Source: Paracoccus wurundjeri | GTDB lineage: Bacteria; Pseudomonadota; Alphaproteobacteria; Rhodobacterales; Rhodobacteraceae | Direction of reading: 5' to 3' | Assembly: GCF_030678915.1 (NCBI RefSeq) | Contig: NZ_JAUUTZ010000008.1 | Location: forward strand, 124,001-188,000 | Length of the DNA: 64,000 bases | In this document: in pieces, positions 37,763 to 46,101 of the stretch | How positions within the stretch are numbered: the first letter of the stretch is position 1 | Layout: each line of letters begins with the position of its first letter | Program-made: the position numbers and the translations under genes | The notes under the pieces: model-generated | What the model was told of the DNA's origin: nothing | Seen by the model: only the letters and a program-made list of their open reading frames with translations | Databases searched by the model: none

Positions 37763-37793
37763 CCGGTCGCAGCCCACCCGGTCAAAACAGGAG
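37763..37793 (+). promoter_or_regulatory. candidate preQ1-I riboswitch before queF
   Basis: CCGG (37763-37766) and CCGG (37778-37781) can pair as P1. The loop between reads TCGCAGCCCAC, and after P1 comes TCAAAACAGGAG, whose AGGAG is the queF Shine-Dalgarno. The Thermoanaerobacter tengcongensis preQ1-I aptamer, as I recall it, has the same plan: GGGUCGCAG, a C-rich closing strand, then an A-rich ACAAAACA tail ending in the Shine-Dalgarno. G72/C88 and C70/G90 (last two digits of position) could form the short P2 pseudoknot. Ligand binding would hide the ribosome binding site. P1 is only four pairs, so this needs testing. Confidence 0.65.
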
Positions 37794-37798
37794 CATGA

Positions 37799-38260
37799 AT
37801 GAGCCATTATACCGACAAACTGACCCAACTCGGTACCCGGACGGCGCTTCCCGAAAATCCGGAAGCTGTGGTTCTGGAACGTGTGCCCAACCCGCAGCCG
37901 AACGAGCTTTACACGGTCCGCTTTGCCCAGCCCGAATTCACCAGCCTGTGCCCGATCACCGGCCAGCCCGATTTCGCGCATCTGGTGATCGATTACGTGC
38001 CGGGCGAATGGCTGGTCGAATCCAAGTCCCTGAAGCTGTATCTGGGCAGTTTTCGCAATCATGGCGCATTTCATGAGGATTGCACCGTGGGGATCGGAAA
38101 ACGGCTGGTCGCCGCCCTCGCGCCGCAATGGCTGAGGATCGGCGGCTATTGGTATCCGCGCGGCGGGATGCCGATCGATGTGTTCTGGCAGACGGGTGAG
38201 GCGCCACAGGGATTGTGGCTGCCTGCGCAGGATGTGCCCGGCTATCGCGGCAGGGGCTGA
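37799..38260 (+). CDS. queF: preQ0 nitrile reductase
   Basis: QueF reduces 7-cyano-7-deazaguanine to preQ1 with NADPH in queuosine synthesis. The 153-residue protein is the short, unimodular type. Cys51 and Asp58 in [11 protein letters not shown] are the covalent nucleophile and general acid, [23 protein letters not shown] is the family core, and [14 protein letters not shown] follows. ATG 37799 has GGAG five bases upstream; the out-of-frame ATG at 37795 is ignored. The candidate preQ1-I riboswitch covers its ribosome binding site. No other queuosine genes are near. Confidence 0.96.
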   Translation: MSHYTDKLTQLGTRTALPENPEAVVLERVPNPQPNELYTVRFAQPEFTSLCPITGQPDFAHLVIDYVPGEWLVESKSLKLYLGSFRNHGAFHEDCTVGIGKRLVAALAPQWLRIGGYWYPRGGMPIDVFWQTGEAPQGLWLPAQDVPGYRGRG

Positions 38261-38331
38261 CGGGATTGATCGCATCCGGTGTTACGGGCGATAATCCCGC
38301 TGAACGGTGGCGTGCGCCTGTATCAAATTCT

Positions 38332-38368
38332 TTGACGGTAGCGTCACAGGGATTTAGAACGATTTAAA
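38332..38368 (+). promoter_or_regulatory. promoter with LacI-type operator, regulator gene
   Basis: TTGACG (38332-38337) and TAGAAC (38355-38360) are 17 bases apart, a good sigma-70 pair. The 16-base site TTTAGAACGATTTAAA (38353-38368) covers the -10 box and likely start point. It is a near-palindrome centred on CG, the usual form of a LacI-family operator, and recurs almost exactly at 39429-39444. The regulator gene starts 25 bases downstream, so autorepression is expected. Confidence 0.75.
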
Positions 38369-38393
38369 CCTGCGATCTCGCAAGCATCGGCGG

Positions 38394-39413
38394 ATGGACA
38401 TGAAACAGAGAAAAGTCACATTGGGCGAGGTTGCCCAAGTCGCCGGGGTGTCGCGGGCTACCGTTTCGCTGGTTGTTCGTAAATCGCCGCTTGTTGCCGA
38501 TCATACCCGGCAGAAGGTCGAGCGGGTTCTGGCTGATCTGGATTATGTTCACGATATCGGCGCTGCGCGTCTGCGCAATAACAGTAGCCGGACCATCGGT
38601 GTCATCGTTCCCAATCTGGTCAATTCCTTCTTTACCGAGTTCCTGTCCGGCGTCGAGCAAATGATGAGCGAGGATGACCGTGTCGTTCTGCTTGCCAATA
38701 GCGACGATGATCTGACCCGGCAATCGCAAATCCTTCAGCGTTTCCGCGGTCACGGGGTTGATGGCGTCATTCTTTGTCCTGCCGAGGGTACGGATCCCCA
38801 GCTTCCCATGCGGATGCGGCAATGGGGTTTGCCGTTAGTGCAATCCCTGCGCGAGGTCGGTGACAACGTAACCGATTATGCCGGGGCGGATTACATCAAG
38901 GGCGTGCAGCTTGCGGTTGGGCATCTGGTCGAGCATGGCCATCGGCAGATCGCCTTCCTGTCGGTATCCGCCCGGACTTCAGCCCGGGTAGAGAGGCTGG
39001 AGGGGTTCAGCCGTGCTATTGCCGGCACCGAAGCGCAGAATGCTGGTATCGTCGAGGCGGAACTGAGTTGGGAAGGTGCCGCCCAATCGGCGGCGAAGGT
39101 GCTGGCGCTGCGCGGCACACCATCGGCGGTCCTGTGCTTTAACGATGTTCTGGCCGCGGGGCTGATGCTTGGTCTGCGCCGCGCCGGACGCGAACCCGGA
39201 CGGGATATCGCGGTCGTGGGTTTGGATGATCTGCCTCTGGCAGAGCTTACATTTCCGCCGATGACAAGCGTTGCGATGTGTCCCGAGCGGATCGGTGCGG
39301 CTGCCGCCCGGCTGCTGGCCCGTCGCCTTGAATCCCCCGATGCGCCGGTCGAACGCTCGGTTGTCGCTCCAAGCCTGATGATCCGGGAAAGCAGCAATTT
39401 AAGCGTCAGTTGA
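38394..39413 (+). CDS. LacI family transcriptional regulator
   Basis: The 339-residue protein has the N-terminal LacI helix-turn-helix and hinge (VTLGEVAQVAGVSRATVSLVV, about residues 8-28, then the hinge helix to about 60) and a periplasmic-binding-protein-like ligand domain from about 63 (TIGVIVPNLVNSFFTEFLSG ... SAVLCFNDVLAAGLM ... VVGLDDLPLAE). ATG 38394 or ATG 38400 are both possible starts. Matching operators lie at its own promoter and at the transporter promoter 16 bases after its stop, so it likely controls both. LacI regulators mostly sense sugars; here the target genes are a polar amino acid type transporter and a hydroxyacid dehydrogenase, so the effector may be an amino or hydroxy acid. 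Confidence 0.9.
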   Translation: MDMKQRKVTLGEVAQVAGVSRATVSLVVRKSPLVADHTRQKVERVLADLDYVHDIGAARLRNNSSRTIGVIVPNLVNSFFTEFLSGVEQMMSEDDRVVLLANSDDDLTRQSQILQRFRGHGVDGVILCPAEGTDPQLPMRMRQWGLPLVQSLREVGDNVTDYAGADYIKGVQLAVGHLVEHGHRQIAFLSVSARTSARVERLEGFSRAIAGTEAQNAGIVEAELSWEGAAQSAAKVLALRGTPSAVLCFNDVLAAGLMLGLRRAGREPGRDIAVVGLDDLPLAELTFPPMTSVAMCPERIGAAAARLLARRLESPDAPVERSVVAPSLMIRESSNLSVS

Positions 39414-39417
39414 CGTG

Positions 39418-39446
39418 TTGACTTATTATTTAGATCGTTCTAAATC
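39418..39446 (+). promoter_or_regulatory. promoter with LacI-type operator, transporter operon
   Basis: TTGACT (39418-39423) and TAAATC (39441-39446) are 17 bases apart. Inside lies TTTAGATCGTTCTAAA (39429-39444), a 16-base near-palindrome centred on CG with two mismatched positions. Its complement differs by a single base from the site at 38353-38368. The first permease gene starts 33 bases after the -10 box. Repression by the adjacent LacI-type protein is the simplest reading. Confidence 0.78.
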
Positions 39447-39478
39447 CGTAAGAACGCAACATCCGCAGGGGAGGGCAG

Positions 39479-40147
39479 ATGTATCAGTTCAACTTCCAGC
39501 CCGTTTTCGAAAACCTCGACCTGCTGCTTCATGGAGCATGGTTAACGGTGAAGCTGTCCTTCATGGCGATGTTTCTGGGGCTGATCGTTTCGGTGTTCGG
39601 AGCGGTTGCAAAGACCTCGGGCATCCGTCCGCTGCGCTGGCTGGTCGATATCTATATCGAGGTGATTCGCAACACGCCTTTCCTCGTGCAGATCTTTTTC
39701 ATCTTTTTCGGTCTTCCTGCCGCCGGGATCAGCATGTCGCCGAACCTTGCGGCGCTGGTTGCGCTTGTCATCAATGTCGGCGCCTACGGCACCGAGATCA
39801 TTCGCGCCGGAATCGAATCCATTCCGCGAGGCCAGATCGAGGCGGGCCGCGCGCTTAGCCTCAGCCCGGTTCAGATCCTGCGATACGTGATTCTGAAGCC
39901 TGCGCTGCGGAATATCTATCCTTCGCTGACCAGCCAGTTCATTTATCTCATGCTGACTTCCAGCGTTGTTTCGGTCATCTCGGCAAATGATCTGGCCTCG
40001 GCGGGGGCGGATCTGAATGCGAAAACCTTCGCCAGCTTCGAGATTTATCTTGTCCTGACGATCCTTTACTTCCTGCTGGCCTTTGGCTTCTCGACCCTGT
40101 TCGGCGTCATTCGGCGCGCCTTCTTCACCTATCCGGCGGGGCGCTGA
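39479..40147 (+). CDS. amino acid ABC transporter permease (first)
   Basis: The 222-residue protein is a HisM/ArtM-type permease of the polar amino acid uptake family with about five membrane helices. The loop binding the ATPase is seen as GIESIPRGQIEAGRALSLSPVQ, and YIEVIRNTPFLVQIFFIFFGLP is the early family motif. GGGGAGG precedes the ATG. The second permease begins one base after its stop. It is the first structural gene behind the LacI-type operator. Confidence 0.92.
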   Translation: MYQFNFQPVFENLDLLLHGAWLTVKLSFMAMFLGLIVSVFGAVAKTSGIRPLRWLVDIYIEVIRNTPFLVQIFFIFFGLPAAGISMSPNLAALVALVINVGAYGTEIIRAGIESIPRGQIEAGRALSLSPVQILRYVILKPALRNIYPSLTSQFIYLMLTSSVVSVISANDLASAGADLNAKTFASFEIYLVLTILYFLLAFGFSTLFGVIRRAFFTYPAGR

Positions 40148-40148
40148 C

Positions 40149-40805
40149 ATGATCCGTGAATTTTCATCGGCAGATATCCTGTTCATCGTCACCGCGGCGC
40201 GCTGGACCTTGATCCTGTCGGCCATTGCCTTCTTCGGAGGGGCCATCGGCGGGCTTCTGATCGCATTGTCGCGCAGTTCGCACAGCGTGATCTTGCGCCG
40301 TCTGGCCGCGTGGTTCATCCAGGTCTTTCAGGGAACGCCGCTGCTGATGCAGTTGTTTCTGGTCTATTTCGGCCTTTCTGTCGTGGGCTTGCCGATCGAT
40401 CCGCTGCTGGCCGCCGCCGTCGCGCTGACGCTTCATGCCAGTGCTTACCTGGGCGAGATCTGGCGCGGGGCCATCGAAGCGGTTCCCTCGGGACAAACCG
40501 AGGCAGCCAGGGCGCTTAGCCTGTCTTACAGGGATCGGATGCAGCATGTCGTCCTGCCGCAGGCGATGCGGGTGGCGACCGCGCCGACGGTCGGTTTCCT
40601 CGTGCAGCTGATCAAGGGCACATCGCTTGCTTCGATCATCGGCTTTACCGAACTGACCAGGGCGGGGCAGATCGTCAATAACGCGACCTTCAAGCCCTTC
40701 CTCGTCTTCGGGACGGTCGCAATCCTGTATTTCGTGCTGTGCTGGCCGCTATCTCTACTGGCACGGCATATGGAAACCCGCATGCGCCGGGCAATCACAC
40801 GCTGA
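40149..40805 (+). CDS. amino acid ABC transporter permease (second)
   Basis: The 218-residue protein is the partner permease, again with about five helices, the FQGTPLLMQLFLVYFGL motif and the ATPase-contact loop AIEAVPSGQTEAARALSLSYRDR. ATG 40149 follows the stop of the first permease by one base; the longer open frame lies inside that gene. Two different permeases suggest a heterodimeric membrane channel, as in histidine or glutamate importers. Confidence 0.92.
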   Translation: MIREFSSADILFIVTAARWTLILSAIAFFGGAIGGLLIALSRSSHSVILRRLAAWFIQVFQGTPLLMQLFLVYFGLSVVGLPIDPLLAAAVALTLHASAYLGEIWRGAIEAVPSGQTEAARALSLSYRDRMQHVVLPQAMRVATAPTVGFLVQLIKGTSLASIIGFTELTRAGQIVNNATFKPFLVFGTVAILYFVLCWPLSLLARHMETRMRRAITR

Positions 40806-40827
40806 CAATATCTGGGAGGAAAGAAAC

Positions 40828-41625
40828 ATGAAACTGAACCGCCGTATCTTCACGACCCTCGCGGCCGGAGCATTCGCCGCCGGGCTTGCCGCGCCGGCGC
40901 TTGCCGCCGAACTCGAGGATATCGAATCCGCAGGTGCCGTGAAAATCGGCATGCTGGTGGATTTTCCGCCTTTCGGCATTCTGGATACTTCGGGCAATCC
41001 GGATGGTTATGATGCCGATGTCGCCAAGGCACTGGGCGAATATCTGGGCGTGACCGCGCAGATCGTGCCGGTGACAGGCCCCAACCGGATTCCCTATCTT
41101 CTGTCCGGTCAGGTCGATGTGCTGGTCGCGTCGCTTGGGATCACCGAAGAACGTGCCCAGAAGGTGGACTTCTCGATCCCTTACGCGGGGATCAGCATCG
41201 CGGTTTACGGCGACTCATCGCTTGAGATCGGCGATGCAGGCGGGCTGGAAGGCCAGTCGATCGCGGTCGCGCGAGCCTCGACGCAGGATACGGGCGTGAG
41301 TGAGGTCGCGCCGGACGGCACCGATATCCGCCGCTTTGACGATGATGCCAGCGCGGTGCAGGCCCTGATGTCCGGGCAGGTCAAGCTGATTGGCGCATCC
41401 AATGTCGTCATGTCCCAGATCACCGATAGCACCGGTGATCGCTTCGACAAGAAGTTCGACCTGTCCAGCCAGGTGCAGGGCATCGCGGTTGCGCCGGGCT
41501 CGGATGCGCTTCTGGAAAAGGTTAATGCTTTCGTCAGCGATGCGCGCGATGACGGGACGCTGGACGAGATTCACGAGAAATGGCTGGGTGAGCCGCTGCC
41601 CGATTTCGTGAAGGAAGCCGAGTGA
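40828..41625 (+). CDS. amino acid ABC transporter substrate-binding protein
   Basis: The 265-residue precursor has a signal peptide (residues about 1-26, ALA-AE cleavage) and a type II periplasmic binding fold of SBP family 3: [67 protein letters not shown]. The usual Arg that grips the ligand carboxylate would be in ITEERAQ. The ligand is unknown but is probably an amino acid or similar small acid. GGGAGGA precedes the ATG. A hairpin just after the stop (41632-41654) may raise its expression over the downstream genes. Confidence 0.93.
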   Translation: MKLNRRIFTTLAAGAFAAGLAAPALAAELEDIESAGAVKIGMLVDFPPFGILDTSGNPDGYDADVAKALGEYLGVTAQIVPVTGPNRIPYLLSGQVDVLVASLGITEERAQKVDFSIPYAGISIAVYGDSSLEIGDAGGLEGQSIAVARASTQDTGVSEVAPDGTDIRRFDDDASAVQALMSGQVKLIGASNVVMSQITDSTGDRFDKKFDLSSQVQGIAVAPGSDALLEKVNAFVSDARDDGTLDEIHEKWLGEPLPDFVKEAE

Positions 41626-41631
41626 CGATAT

Positions 41632-41658
41632 GCGTCCGGCCATGGGCCGGGCGCTTTT
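41632..41658 (+). terminator. attenuator-like hairpin after the binding-protein gene
   Basis: GCGTCCGGCC (41632-41641) pairs with GGCCGGGCGC (41645-41654), ten pairs with one G-U, a three-base loop, and TTTT next (41655-41658). It has the form of an intrinsic terminator but sits inside the operon, six bases after the binding-protein stop and before the ATPase gene. It could stop part of the transcripts or protect the upstream mRNA. Confidence 0.7.
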
Positions 41659-41674
41659 CAGGGGAACACGGATC

Positions 41675-42409
41675 ATGACAGACAGTGCCATCATCATGCG
41701 TGCGGTGAACAAGTTCTACGGGGACTTTCACGCATTGGTCGATATCGACCTGACGGTCGGACGGGGCGAACGGATCGTCATTTGCGGCCCGTCCGGCTCG
41801 GGTAAATCGACGCTGATCCGGACCATAAATCAACTGGAAGAGATCCGGTCCGGCACCATCCTGGTTGACGGGGTTGAACTGACGGCCGGCGGTGACAACG
41901 TGGCCAGGGTGCGGCAGGATGTCGGTATGGTTTTTCAAAGTTTCAACCTGTTTCCGCATATGACCGTGCTGGAAAACTGTATTCTCGCACCGATGAAGAC
42001 CCGCAAAATTCCACGTGCCGAGGCCGAGGCAACGGCGCGTCACTATCTGGAACGGGTGAAGATTCCCGAGCAGGCCGAGAAATATCCCGCACAGCTTTCG
42101 GGCGGACAGCAGCAGCGCGTGGCGATAGCGCGCGCCTTATGCATGAAACCCCGGATCATGCTGTTCGACGAACCGACCTCGGCGTTGGATCCCGAGATGG
42201 TCAAAGAGGTTCTGGACACGATGATCGATCTCGCACGCGAGGGCATGACGATGATTTGCGTCACCCATGAGATGGAATTCGCCCGTGCTGTGGCCGATCG
42301 GGTGATCTTCATGGATAAAGGATTGATCGTAGAAGAGAATGCCCCCGAGGCATTCTTCAACTCGCCGAAAAACGAACGTCTGAAGAACTTTCTGGGACAA
42401 CTCGCATGA
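41675..42409 (+). CDS. amino acid ABC transporter ATP-binding protein
   Basis: The 244-residue ATPase powers the transporter encoded just upstream. Walker [10 protein letters not shown] is at residues 38-46, the Q-loop in [17 protein letters not shown], signature [15 protein letters not shown], Walker [16 protein letters not shown] and the switch His in [12 protein letters not shown] 41675 fits the family N-terminus; the open frame begins 45 bases earlier within the hairpin region. The dehydrogenase gene overlaps its stop as ATGA. Confidence 0.94.
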   Translation: MTDSAIIMRAVNKFYGDFHALVDIDLTVGRGERIVICGPSGSGKSTLIRTINQLEEIRSGTILVDGVELTAGGDNVARVRQDVGMVFQSFNLFPHMTVLENCILAPMKTRKIPRAEAEATARHYLERVKIPEQAEKYPAQLSGGQQQRVAIARALCMKPRIMLFDEPTSALDPEMVKEVLDTMIDLAREGMTMICVTHEMEFARAVADRVIFMDKGLIVEENAPEAFFNSPKNERLKNFLGQLA

Positions 42410-43329
42410 ACCGACCGCGTATTCTCGCTCTTACGCCCATTCATCCGCAGGACATAGCGGATCGCATGGCTGCCGATTACGATATCATCCACGATATCGC
42501 CCAGGCGGCGGATATCGAGGTTGTGCTGACGAATGGTGGGCTTGGGTTGTCAACCGAACAGATGGCGGCACTGCCTGCCCTGCGGCTGATCGCGGTGAAT
42601 GGTGTCGGTGTTGATGCCATAGATCTGGACGAGGCGCGCCGCCGCGATATTGCGGTGACCACGACCCCCGACGTTCTCTCGCTGGCTGTTGCTGAAATGG
42701 CGCTTGGCCTTGCGCTGGCGGCGGGTCGTCGCATTGCCGAAGGTGACCGCTTCATCCGCGCGGGGGAATGGGCGGATGGCGGCAGGATCGCCCTGGGCGG
42801 ATCTGTGCTGGAGCGTCGTGCCGGTATCCTTGGTTACGGGCGCATTGGCCGCAAGCTGGCCGATCTGCTGCGGGGCATGGGGATGGAGGTGTTGTATACG
42901 GCACGTTCCGAAAAATCCGATTCACCCGATGCCTATCGTCCCGATCCGCTTGCCCTGGCGCGCGATTGCGAATTGCTTTTCGTGACCGCTGCCGGAGGAA
43001 GGGATACGCGTGGACTGGTCGACGCGGATGTTCTGGCGGCGCTTGGGCCTCTGGGGATCGTTGTCAATGTCGCCCGCGGACCTGTGGTCGATTCCGCCGC
43101 GCTTGCCGATGCCCTGCAATCGGGACGGATCGCCGGAGCCGGGCTGGATGTGTTCGACGATGAGCCTGATGTACCCGACATTCTGCTGAATGCGCCGAAT
43201 TGCGTGCTGGCCCCTCATATCGCTTCGGCCACCACCGAGGCACGCCGTGCAATGGCGCAACTCGTACTGGACAATGTCGTGGCCTATTTCGCGAACCACC
43301 CCCTGCCGACCCCTTACAATAACGGCTGA
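42406..43329 (+). CDS. D-isomer-specific 2-hydroxyacid dehydrogenase
   Basis: The 307-residue protein interconverts a 2-oxoacid and a D-2-hydroxyacid with NAD(P)H. The nucleotide-binding GYGRIG is at 143-148, and the catalytic triad is R224 in NVARGP, E253 in FDDEP and H271 in LAPHIAS. TARSEK after the second strand suggests NADP(H) preference, because R and S replace the usual acidic residue. Glyoxylate/hydroxypyruvate reductases look like this. It is coupled to the ABC ATPase gene by ATGA, so the imported compound is probably its substrate or precursor. A small hairpin at 43330-43347 follows. Confidence 0.92.
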   Translation: MNRPRILALTPIHPQDIADRMAADYDIIHDIAQAADIEVVLTNGGLGLSTEQMAALPALRLIAVNGVGVDAIDLDEARRRDIAVTTTPDVLSLAVAEMALGLALAAGRRIAEGDRFIRAGEWADGGRIALGGSVLERRAGILGYGRIGRKLADLLRGMGMEVLYTARSEKSDSPDAYRPDPLALARDCELLFVTAAGGRDTRGLVDADVLAALGPLGIVVNVARGPVVDSAALADALQSGRIAGAGLDVFDDEPDVPDILLNAPNCVLAPHIASATTEARRAMAQLVLDNVVAYFANHPLPTPYNNG

Positions 43330-43347
43330 CCGAAGGGGCTGCTTCGG
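43330..43347. terminator. small hairpin between convergent genes
   Basis: CCGAAG (43330-43335) pairs with CTTCGG (43342-43347) around a six-base loop, between the dehydrogenase stop (plus) and the Lrp-type gene (minus). The stem is short and has no U-tract. Confidence 0.35.
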
Positions 43348-43375
43348 CTGCACTGTACCGCAGAAAGCCGATCAC

Positions 43376-43846
43376 TCAGACCGGCAAAGCGGTCGTATGC
43401 TTGACGCGCCGCAGCACGAAATTGCTGGAGGTCGCCGCCACACTTTCGTGATCAAGCACATGTCCCATCAGGATCCGCTCGTAATCCTGCATATCCTCGA
43501 CGATGAGATGCAGCAGGTAATCCCATTCACCTGAAACGGAATAGGCCGCGAGGATGGTCGGTTCCGCTTCCATGGCCCGTTGAAAACTGGCCCGGGCGCG
43601 AGGCCCTTGGGATTTCATCCGCACATGGCAGAACACGTCCAACGTCCGACCAAGCGCAACCGGATCGACAAGCCGCACATGCGGGCCAAGAACCCCTGCC
43701 TGCTCCAACGCGCGGATACGCCGCCAGCAGGAGCTTGCGGATGCATTCACCCGCTCGGCCAGGGTATTGGTTCCCAGTGAGGCATCCTTCTGCAGGATGG
43801 TCAGGATTTTCCGATCCAGATCATCAAGATGAAAGTATTCGTTCAT
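43376..43846 (-). CDS. Lrp/AsnC family transcriptional regulator
   Basis: The 156-residue protein has an N-terminal winged helix-turn-helix (LDDLDRKILTILQKDASLG...LAERVNASASSCWRRIRALEQAGVL) and a C-terminal ligand-sensing RAM domain (SVSGEWDYLLHLIVEDMQDYERIL). ATG 43846 is preferred; an upstream ATG at 43873 would add nine residues unlike the family. It is divergent from the fused E1 gene, 173 bases away. In Pseudomonas the bkd branched-chain oxoacid dehydrogenase operon is activated by the Lrp-type BkdR, so a similar role is likely here. Confidence 0.9.
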   Translation of the reverse strand: MNEYFHLDDLDRKILTILQKDASLGTNTLAERVNASASSCWRRIRALEQAGVLGPHVRLVDPVALGRTLDVFCHVRMKSQGPRARASFQRAMEAEPTILAAYSVSGEWDYLLHLIVEDMQDYERILMGHVLDHESVAATSSNFVLRRVKHTTALPV

Positions 43847-44019
43847 AATTTTACCATAATCGATAAATTTCATTCAAATTTATGCATCTCGAAAAGAACG
43901 TTGGTCAAGTCATATCGGGGCAGGGGGCGTATTCTAACGGCAGCAAACTGTCTGCCCGTGCCCGGTTTCGCGCTAGCTACGGCGCGTCGGCGCGGCAAGG
44001 CAATGACCGGAGGCCGCCG

Positions 44020-46098
44020 ATGATCCACGACATACCCCAGAAATCCCGAAGCAATGCGGCTGGATCCGGGCATGATTGGCCGCGCGTTCTGTCCATAATG
44101 GCGCTGTCCCGCGCCCTTGACCGGATGGAGGAAGAACATCTGGTCCCGGCAAAAAAGGTTCTTTACCAGTTTTCCGCCCGTGGCCACGACATGGCGCAGA
44201 TCCTGCTGGGCCTGCAATTGACCGGGCGGCATGACGCGATTTGCGGCTATTACCGGTCGCGGCCTATCCTGCTATCGCTGGGAGTCGACCCGGTAGAGGC
44301 GCTGGCTGCGGCGATGGGCCGGTCGGGCGGCTATTCCGATGGCCGCGATATCGGCGTGGTCTTCAACCATCCCAACCCGGACGGCGCGACCGCCCTGCCG
44401 ATGTGCGGGGGTGTCGGTGCGCAATTCACGCCGACGGCGGGATGGGCGCAGGCGCTGGATTATTATACCCGGCAGATGGGATCGGCGGATCACGGGAATT
44501 CCATTGCGGTTGCCTTGGGCGGGGACGGGTCGGTCGCGACCAATGGTTTCTGGTCGGCCCTGGTGATCGCGACCACCCGGAAATTACCGATGCTGTTTTA
44601 TATCGAGGATAACGGCTATGGGATCTCGGTGCCGTCCGGCTTCAATTCGCCTGGCGGTGATATCGCCGCCAACCTTGCGTCGTGGTCGGGGCTGGCGATT
44701 TTTTCGGGCGATGGAACCGAACCCGAAGAGGCCGCGCGCCTGACGGCCGAGGCTGTCGCCCATGTGCGGATTTCCCGCGTACCCGCCCTGTTGCGCCTGA
44801 CCGTTCCGCGCTTGCAGGGTCACAGCTATCAGGACACGCAGACCTATAAATCCGACGAGGTGATCGCAGCCGAACGCACCCGCGACCCCTGGAGCAAGCT
44901 GAGATCATATCTGGTGCCTGACCGTCTCGATGTCTCGGAATGGACCCGCGTGACCGAGGCGGCAGATGCTCGTGCCGAGGCCGCGCGGGAAGCGGCGGAG
45001 GCCCGCGATATCCCGGAACCGGAGACCGTCACGCGACATGTCTTTTTCGAGGGTGAGATGCAGCGGATGGGCGGGCAGCATAATCACGGCTATATCCCGC
45101 CCGAAACCCTTGCCGATCCCGATCCGCAGGGCGCGCGGCTGAACATGGTCACGGCGATCCGCCGCACGCTGGAGCAGGAGATGACCCTGAACGAGCGCGT
45201 CGTCCTGTTCGGTGAGGATATCGGACCGAAAGGCGGTGTGCATGCCGTGACGCTTGGTTTGCAGGAGAAATTCGGCGAGAACCGGGTTTTCGATACCAGC
45301 CTGTCCGAGGAGGGGATCGTGGGTCGCGCCGTCGGCATGGCGGTGGCCGGGTTGATGCCGGTGCCGGAAATCCAGTTCCGCAAATATGCCGAACCTGCCA
45401 CCGAACAGATCAATGATTGCGGCACGATGCGCTGGCGCAGTTCCAACCGTTTCGCCGCGCCGATGGTGCTGCGCATGGCTGGCGGCTTTTTCAAATGCGG
45501 CGATCCGTGGCACAGCCAGACGAATGAGGTTGCCTTTGTTCACAATCCGGGCTGGAAATTCGCGGTCCCCTCGAATGCCGAGGATGCCGTGGGGCTTTTG
45601 CGAACCGCCCTCCGCGGCAATGATCCGGTGATCTTCTTCGAACATCGCGCGATGCTGGATTTGCCCTGGGCGCGCCGGCCCTGGCCCGGCGATGCCTTTG
45701 CCCTGCCCTTTGGAAAGGCGAAGATCACCCGCCCGGGCAAGGCTTTGACCGTGGTGACATGGGGAGCCATGGTTCCCCGCTGCGAAGAGGCGGCAGAGGG
45801 ACGGGATGCGGAAGTGATCGATCTACGCACCCTGATGCCATGGGACAGCGAACTGGTGCTGGATTCGGTTCGCCGTACGGGCCGCTGCCTGATCGTGCAT
45901 GAGGATTTGCAGACCGCCGGTTTCGGAGCCGAGATCGCAGCCCGGGTTGCCGATGAGGCCTTTCTTGATCTTGACGCGCCGGTTGCACGGCTGACGATGC
46001 CCGACATTCCCTCGCCCCATAATCCGGTGCTGCTGGAACATGCGGTGCCCTCTTCCGCGTCCATTGCCGTGAAGATCGACGAGTTGAAGGGGTTCTGA
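44020..46098 (+). CDS. fused E1 alpha-beta of a 2-oxoacid dehydrogenase
   Basis: E1 decarboxylates a branched-chain 2-oxoacid on thiamine diphosphate and passes the acyl group to E2 lipoate. The 692-residue protein is one chain holding both E1 subunits. Residues about 30-350 are E1 alpha, with the ThDP motif GDGS...NGYGIS around 168-197; residues about 372-692 are E1 beta (MTLNERVVLFGEDIG, GIVGRAVGMAVAG, PEIQFRKYAEPA). ATG 44020 is chosen because GGAGG lies six bases upstream; the frame opens at 43882. The E2 gene follows by three bases. E3 is not local. Sequence alone does not separate branched-chain from related acyl specificities. Confidence 0.88.
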   Translation: MIHDIPQKSRSNAAGSGHDWPRVLSIMALSRALDRMEEEHLVPAKKVLYQFSARGHDMAQILLGLQLTGRHDAICGYYRSRPILLSLGVDPVEALAAAMGRSGGYSDGRDIGVVFNHPNPDGATALPMCGGVGAQFTPTAGWAQALDYYTRQMGSADHGNSIAVALGGDGSVATNGFWSALVIATTRKLPMLFYIEDNGYGISVPSGFNSPGGDIAANLASWSGLAIFSGDGTEPEEAARLTAEAVAHVRISRVPALLRLTVPRLQGHSYQDTQTYKSDEVIAAERTRDPWSKLRSYLVPDRLDVSEWTRVTEAADARAEAAREAAEARDIPEPETVTRHVFFEGEMQRMGGQHNHGYIPPETLADPDPQGARLNMVTAIRRTLEQEMTLNERVVLFGEDIGPKGGVHAVTLGLQEKFGENRVFDTSLSEEGIVGRAVGMAVAGLMPVPEIQFRKYAEPATEQINDCGTMRWRSSNRFAAPMVLRMAGGFFKCGDPWHSQTNEVAFVHNPGWKFAVPSNAEDAVGLLRTALRGNDPVIFFEHRAMLDLPWARRPWPGDAFALPFGKAKITRPGKALTVVTWGAMVPRCEEAAEGRDAEVIDLRTLMPWDSELVLDSVRRTGRCLIVHEDLQTAGFGAEIAARVADEAFLDLDAPVARLTMPDIPSPHNPVLLEHAVPSSASIAVKIDELKGF

Positions 46099-46101
46099 GC
46101 C

